Source: Deltaproteobacteria bacterium (lineage in GTDB: Bacteria > Desulfobacterota > DSM-4660 > Desulfatiglandales > B25-G16). Taken from it: a stretch of DNA of 7,238 bases. Below, piece by piece: positions 4,734 to 7,238 of this stretch (within the stretch, counting starts at the first letter, position 1; each line of letters begins with the position of its first letter). A program made the position numbers and the translations under genes. The notes below the pieces were generated by a model. The model saw only the letters and a program-made list of their open reading frames with translations, was not told where the DNA came from and ran no database searches. The DNA lies in contig JAGYMO010000149.1 of the NCBI GenBank assembly GCA_018400255.1, positions 1-7,238 of the forward strand, given 5' to 3'.

Positions 4734-7160
4734 ATGAATTTAGATCAAGAAACAAATTTGGCTACTGTCACGATAGAAGAAGAGATGAAAAAGTCTTACC
4801 TGGAATATGCCATGAGCGTTATAGTCGGAAGGGCATTGCCAGATGTTCGGGATGGATTAAAGCCGGTTCATAGGAGAATCCTTTTCGCCATGGACCAACT
4901 AAAAAACTATCATAATCGGCCCCATAAAAAATCCGCGAGGGTTGTTGGAGATGTTATAGGAAAATACCATCCCCATGGTGACGCTGCAGTCTATGACACT
5001 ATTGTTAGAATGGCACAAGGCTTTTCAATGAGATATCCCTTAGTAGATGGTCAGGGTAATTTTGGTTCAGTTGATGGGGACCCCGCTGCAGCTATGAGGT
5101 ATACCGAGATAAGAATGAATGATATAGCCGAGCAGTTTTTATTAGATGTTGATAAAGAAACTGTCGACTTTACACCAAACTATGATGGGTCCTTATTGGA
5201 ACCGATGATATTACCCACGAATATACCAAACCTGTTAATAAGTGGCTCCTCGGGAATAGCGGTTGGAATGGCTACCAATATCCCCCCACATAACCTTAAG
5301 GAGGTTAGCAATGCCATTATAAACACCATAGATGACCCCGAAATACCGTTAAAAAAACTAATGGAAGACATAAAGGGCCCGGATTTTCCTACAGCAGGCT
5401 TTATTTATGGAGTAAAAGGCATTCAGGAGGCCTATTTAACTGGCAGGGGTATACTTAAAGTTCGTGCAAGGGCATTTATTGAGAAGATTGGGGAAAATAG
5501 AGAGAGGATTGTTATCACCGAGATACCATATCAGGTAAACAAGGCGAATTTACTTAAGTACATAGGAGAACTTGTTAAGGCTAAAAAGATCGAGGGAATA
5601 AGCGATATACGGGATGAGTCAGACCGTGATGGCATGAGAATAGCAATTGATGTTAAGAGAGATGCGGCAGCAAGTATAATCTTAAATCGTTTGTATAAAT
5701 TTACCCAAATGGAGACCTCGTTTGGTATCATTATGCTTGCAATTGTCAATGGAAAGCCGGAGGTCTTGAATCTAAAACAGATAATAGGGTACTTCATTGA
5801 CCACAGAAAGGATATAATAACACGAAGGACATCCTTTGAATTAAAAAAGGCTGAAGAAAGGGCCCATATTTTAGAGGGACTAAGAATCGCTATTGATCAA
5901 TTAGATAGTGTAGTAAAGCTGATTAGAGCATCGGGGAGCCCTTCTGATGCTAAGATTAAACTCGTAGATACATTTCAACTCTCTGATATACAAGCGCAGG
6001 CGATTCTCGATATGAGGTTGCAGCGTTTAACAGGGCTTGAAAGAGACAAAATAAACACCGAGTATAACAGTGTTATCAAGGACATAGAGAAATTTAGGGC
6101 TATTTTGAACAATGACGCCCTTGTTCTTGAAATTATAAAAAACGAGACAAAAGAGATTAGAGAGAAATACGGCGATGATAGGCGGACGGAGATTATCGCT
6201 GAGACACAGGATATAGATGTCGAGGATCTTATTGTTGAAGAAGATATGGTAATAACGCTGAGTCATGCTGGTTACATCAAGAGAAGTCCCATAAGCCTTT
6301 ATCGGGCACAGAAAAGAGGTGGAAAGGGTATATCAGGCACAAAAACCCGTGAAAATGATTTCGTTGTTTCTATGTTTGTAGGCTCAACCCATGATAATAT
6401 GCTTTTTTTTATGAATACAGGTAGAATGTACTGGAGGAAGATCCACCAGATTCCAGAGGCTGGAAGATTATCAAAAGGGACAGCAATTGTGAATTTATTA
6501 AACCTTCACCCAGACGAGCGCATTGCAACTGTAATGTCTTTAAAGGGCTTTGAAGACGCTAAATATTTAATAACTGCAACCAAGAAGGGTTTAGTAAAAA
6601 AAACCAATCTTTCCGCGTACAGCAGGCCCAGGCCTACAGGAATAGCTGCCATTAAAATAAATGAAGGTGATGAGTTAGTAGGTGTTCAAGTGACAAGCGG
6701 TGAGCAGGATATCTTTTTGGCCTCTAAAATGGGAAAGGCAATTCGTTTCAACGAGGCTGACCTGAGAAGTATGGGACGTGTGGCCGCGGGGAATACAGGT
6801 ATTAGACTTAATAAAGCAGACGAAGTGGTTAGCATAGAGATTTTGGACGAAGGCACAACGATACTTACAATAACAGAGAATGGATACGGCAAGAGAACCG
6901 ATACCAGTGAATATAGGATACAGAAAAGAGGTGGAAAGGGTATATTCTTAATAAAGTCATCCGAGAGAAATGGTTTAGTAGTAAACGCGAGGCAGGTGAC
7001 GCAAAATGATGAGCTGATGATATTGTCGACACAGGGAAAAATTATACGAATTAAGGCTTCGGATATATCCGTAATCAGAAGACATACGCAGGGTGTGAGA
7101 GTCATTAACCTTAATGAAAATGAGAAGGTAATAAGTGTGGCAAGGCTGGTTGAAGAGTAG
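4734..7160 (+). CDS. gyrA: DNA gyrase subunit A
   Basis: An 808-residue catalytic subunit of type IIA topoisomerase, which with GyrB introduces negative supercoils using ATP. The N-terminal breakage-reunion domain (about 10-500) starts with the conserved region around SYLEYAMSVIVGRALPDVRDGLKPVHRR and has the catalytic Arg122-Tyr123 in AAMRYTE. The quinolone-determining segment reads HPHGDAAVYDTI (79-90), with Ala84 in place of E. coli Ser83 and Asp88 matching Asp87. The C-terminal beta-pinwheel (about 500-808) shows six repeat blades. A full GyrA box QKRGGKG (526-532) in blade 1 identifies gyrase rather than topoisomerase IV ParC. A second identical box (730-736) occurs in a later blade. It is shorter than E. 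coli GyrA (875) and lacks a long acidic tail, as in many other bacteria. GyrB is not in the window. No clear terminator follows the TAG, only a T6 run at 7172-7177 without a hairpin. Confidence 0.97.
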   Translation: MNLDQETNLATVTIEEEMKKSYLEYAMSVIVGRALPDVRDGLKPVHRRILFAMDQLKNYHNRPHKKSARVVGDVIGKYHPHGDAAVYDTIVRMAQGFSMRYPLVDGQGNFGSVDGDPAAAMRYTEIRMNDIAEQFLLDVDKETVDFTPNYDGSLLEPMILPTNIPNLLISGSSGIAVGMATNIPPHNLKEVSNAIINTIDDPEIPLKKLMEDIKGPDFPTAGFIYGVKGIQEAYLTGRGILKVRARAFIEKIGENRERIVITEIPYQVNKANLLKYIGELVKAKKIEGISDIRDESDRDGMRIAIDVKRDAAASIILNRLYKFTQMETSFGIIMLAIVNGKPEVLNLKQIIGYFIDHRKDIITRRTSFELKKAEERAHILEGLRIAIDQLDSVVKLIRASGSPSDAKIKLVDTFQLSDIQAQAILDMRLQRLTGLERDKINTEYNSVIKDIEKFRAILNNDALVLEIIKNETKEIREKYGDDRRTEIIAETQDIDVEDLIVEEDMVITLSHAGYIKRSPISLYRAQKRGGKGISGTKTRENDFVVSMFVGSTHDNMLFFMNTGRMYWRKIHQIPEAGRLSKGTAIVNLLNLHPDERIATVMSLKGFEDAKYLITATKKGLVKKTNLSAYSRPRPTGIAAIKINEGDELVGVQVTSGEQDIFLASKMGKAIRFNEADLRSMGRVAAGNTGIRLNKADEVVSIEILDEGTTILTITENGYGKRTDTSEYRIQKRGGKGIFLIKSSERNGLVVNARQVTQNDELMILSTQGKIIRIKASDISVIRRHTQGVRVINLNENEKVISVARLVEE
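6308..6333 (+). repeat. 26-bp direct repeat in gyrA, copy 1 (GyrA box)
   Basis: This is identical base for base to 6920-6945, 612 bp (204 codons) downstream and in the same reading frame. It encodes the DNA-wrapping box QKRGGKG plus flanking residues in the first pinwheel blade. Confidence 0.9.
6920..6945 (+). repeat. 26-bp direct repeat in gyrA, copy 2
   Basis: Second exact copy of 6308-6333, encoding QKRGGKG (730-736) in a later blade after GYGKRTDTSEYRI. Protein-level recurrence of the box is expected in related GyrA proteins; nucleotide identity over 26 bp is less so. Confidence 0.9.
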
Positions 7161-7196
7161 TTTCGGCTGTGTTTTTTAGAAAGGTAAATTGTAACC

Positions 7197-7215
7197 GTTC
7201 ACGGGTTCAGCGTTC
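7197..7215. repeat. Degenerate short repeat downstream of gyrA
   Basis: GTTC recurs at 7197, 7205 and 7212 within GTTCACG, GTTCAGC and GTTCTGC, a period of 7-8 bases. It resembles the degenerate heptamer arrays seen between bacterial genes. Only three units are visible and they may be chance. Confidence 0.3.
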
Positions 7216-7218
7216 TGC

Positions 7219-7236
7219 CCGCCACAAAAACGGCGG
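7219..7236. other. GC-rich hairpin at the right edge
   Basis: CCGCC (7219-7223) pairs with GGCGG (7232-7236) around an 8-base A-rich loop. The window ends two bases later, so whether a U-run follows, which would make it a gyrA terminator, cannot be seen. Confidence 0.4.
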
Positions 7237-7238
7237 AT

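Noticed and set aside
6686..7105. A 139-codon minus-strand frame inside gyrA
   Set aside because: It is antisense to the conserved pinwheel domain, with low-complexity hydrophobic composition typical of a shadow frame.

Overview
The window holds four complete protein-coding genes and two intergenic stretches with unusual structure. Gene content suggests a Gram-negative, moderately AT-rich bacterium. The citrate synthase is of the long Gram-negative type with the N-terminal domain. The aconitase is the short 'Aquifex-type' form, which is found in Aquificota, Desulfobacterota and related anaerobic lineages. A deltaproteobacterial-like lineage (Desulfobacterota or a neighbouring uncultured phylum) is my best inference; nothing here proves it.

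Layout from left to right. Positions 1-158 are non-coding, with a degenerate 8-bp tandem repeat, a tight perfect hairpin (30-48) and the leader of the aconitase gene. Positions 159-2090 (+) encode aconitate hydratase. Positions 2097-3386 (-) encode citrate synthase, convergent with aconitase and only 6 bp away. Positions 3433-4329 (-) encode a metallo-beta-lactamase-fold hydrolase of unknown substrate, 47 bp upstream of citrate synthase and probably co-transcribed with it. Positions 4330-4733 form a divergent intergenic region. Within it a GC-rich (about 62%) island of roughly 130 bp, packed with palindromes, sits in flanks of about 30% GC. It resembles the ends or RNA scaffold region of an IS200/IS605-type element without a transposase. 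Positions 4734-7160 (+) encode DNA gyrase subunit A. The last 78 bp carry short degenerate repeats and a hairpin that runs up to the window edge.

Aconitase and citrate synthase perform consecutive entry steps of the TCA cycle (oxaloacetate + acetyl-CoA to citrate, then citrate to isocitrate), so the first half of the window is a small central-carbon locus. It has an unusual tail-to-tail arrangement with no room for a conventional terminator between the two genes. GyrA is a housekeeping topoisomerase subunit with no evident functional link to them. No complete mobile element, CRISPR array, tRNA or rRNA was seen. The most unexplained sequence is the palindromic island at about 4398-4530.
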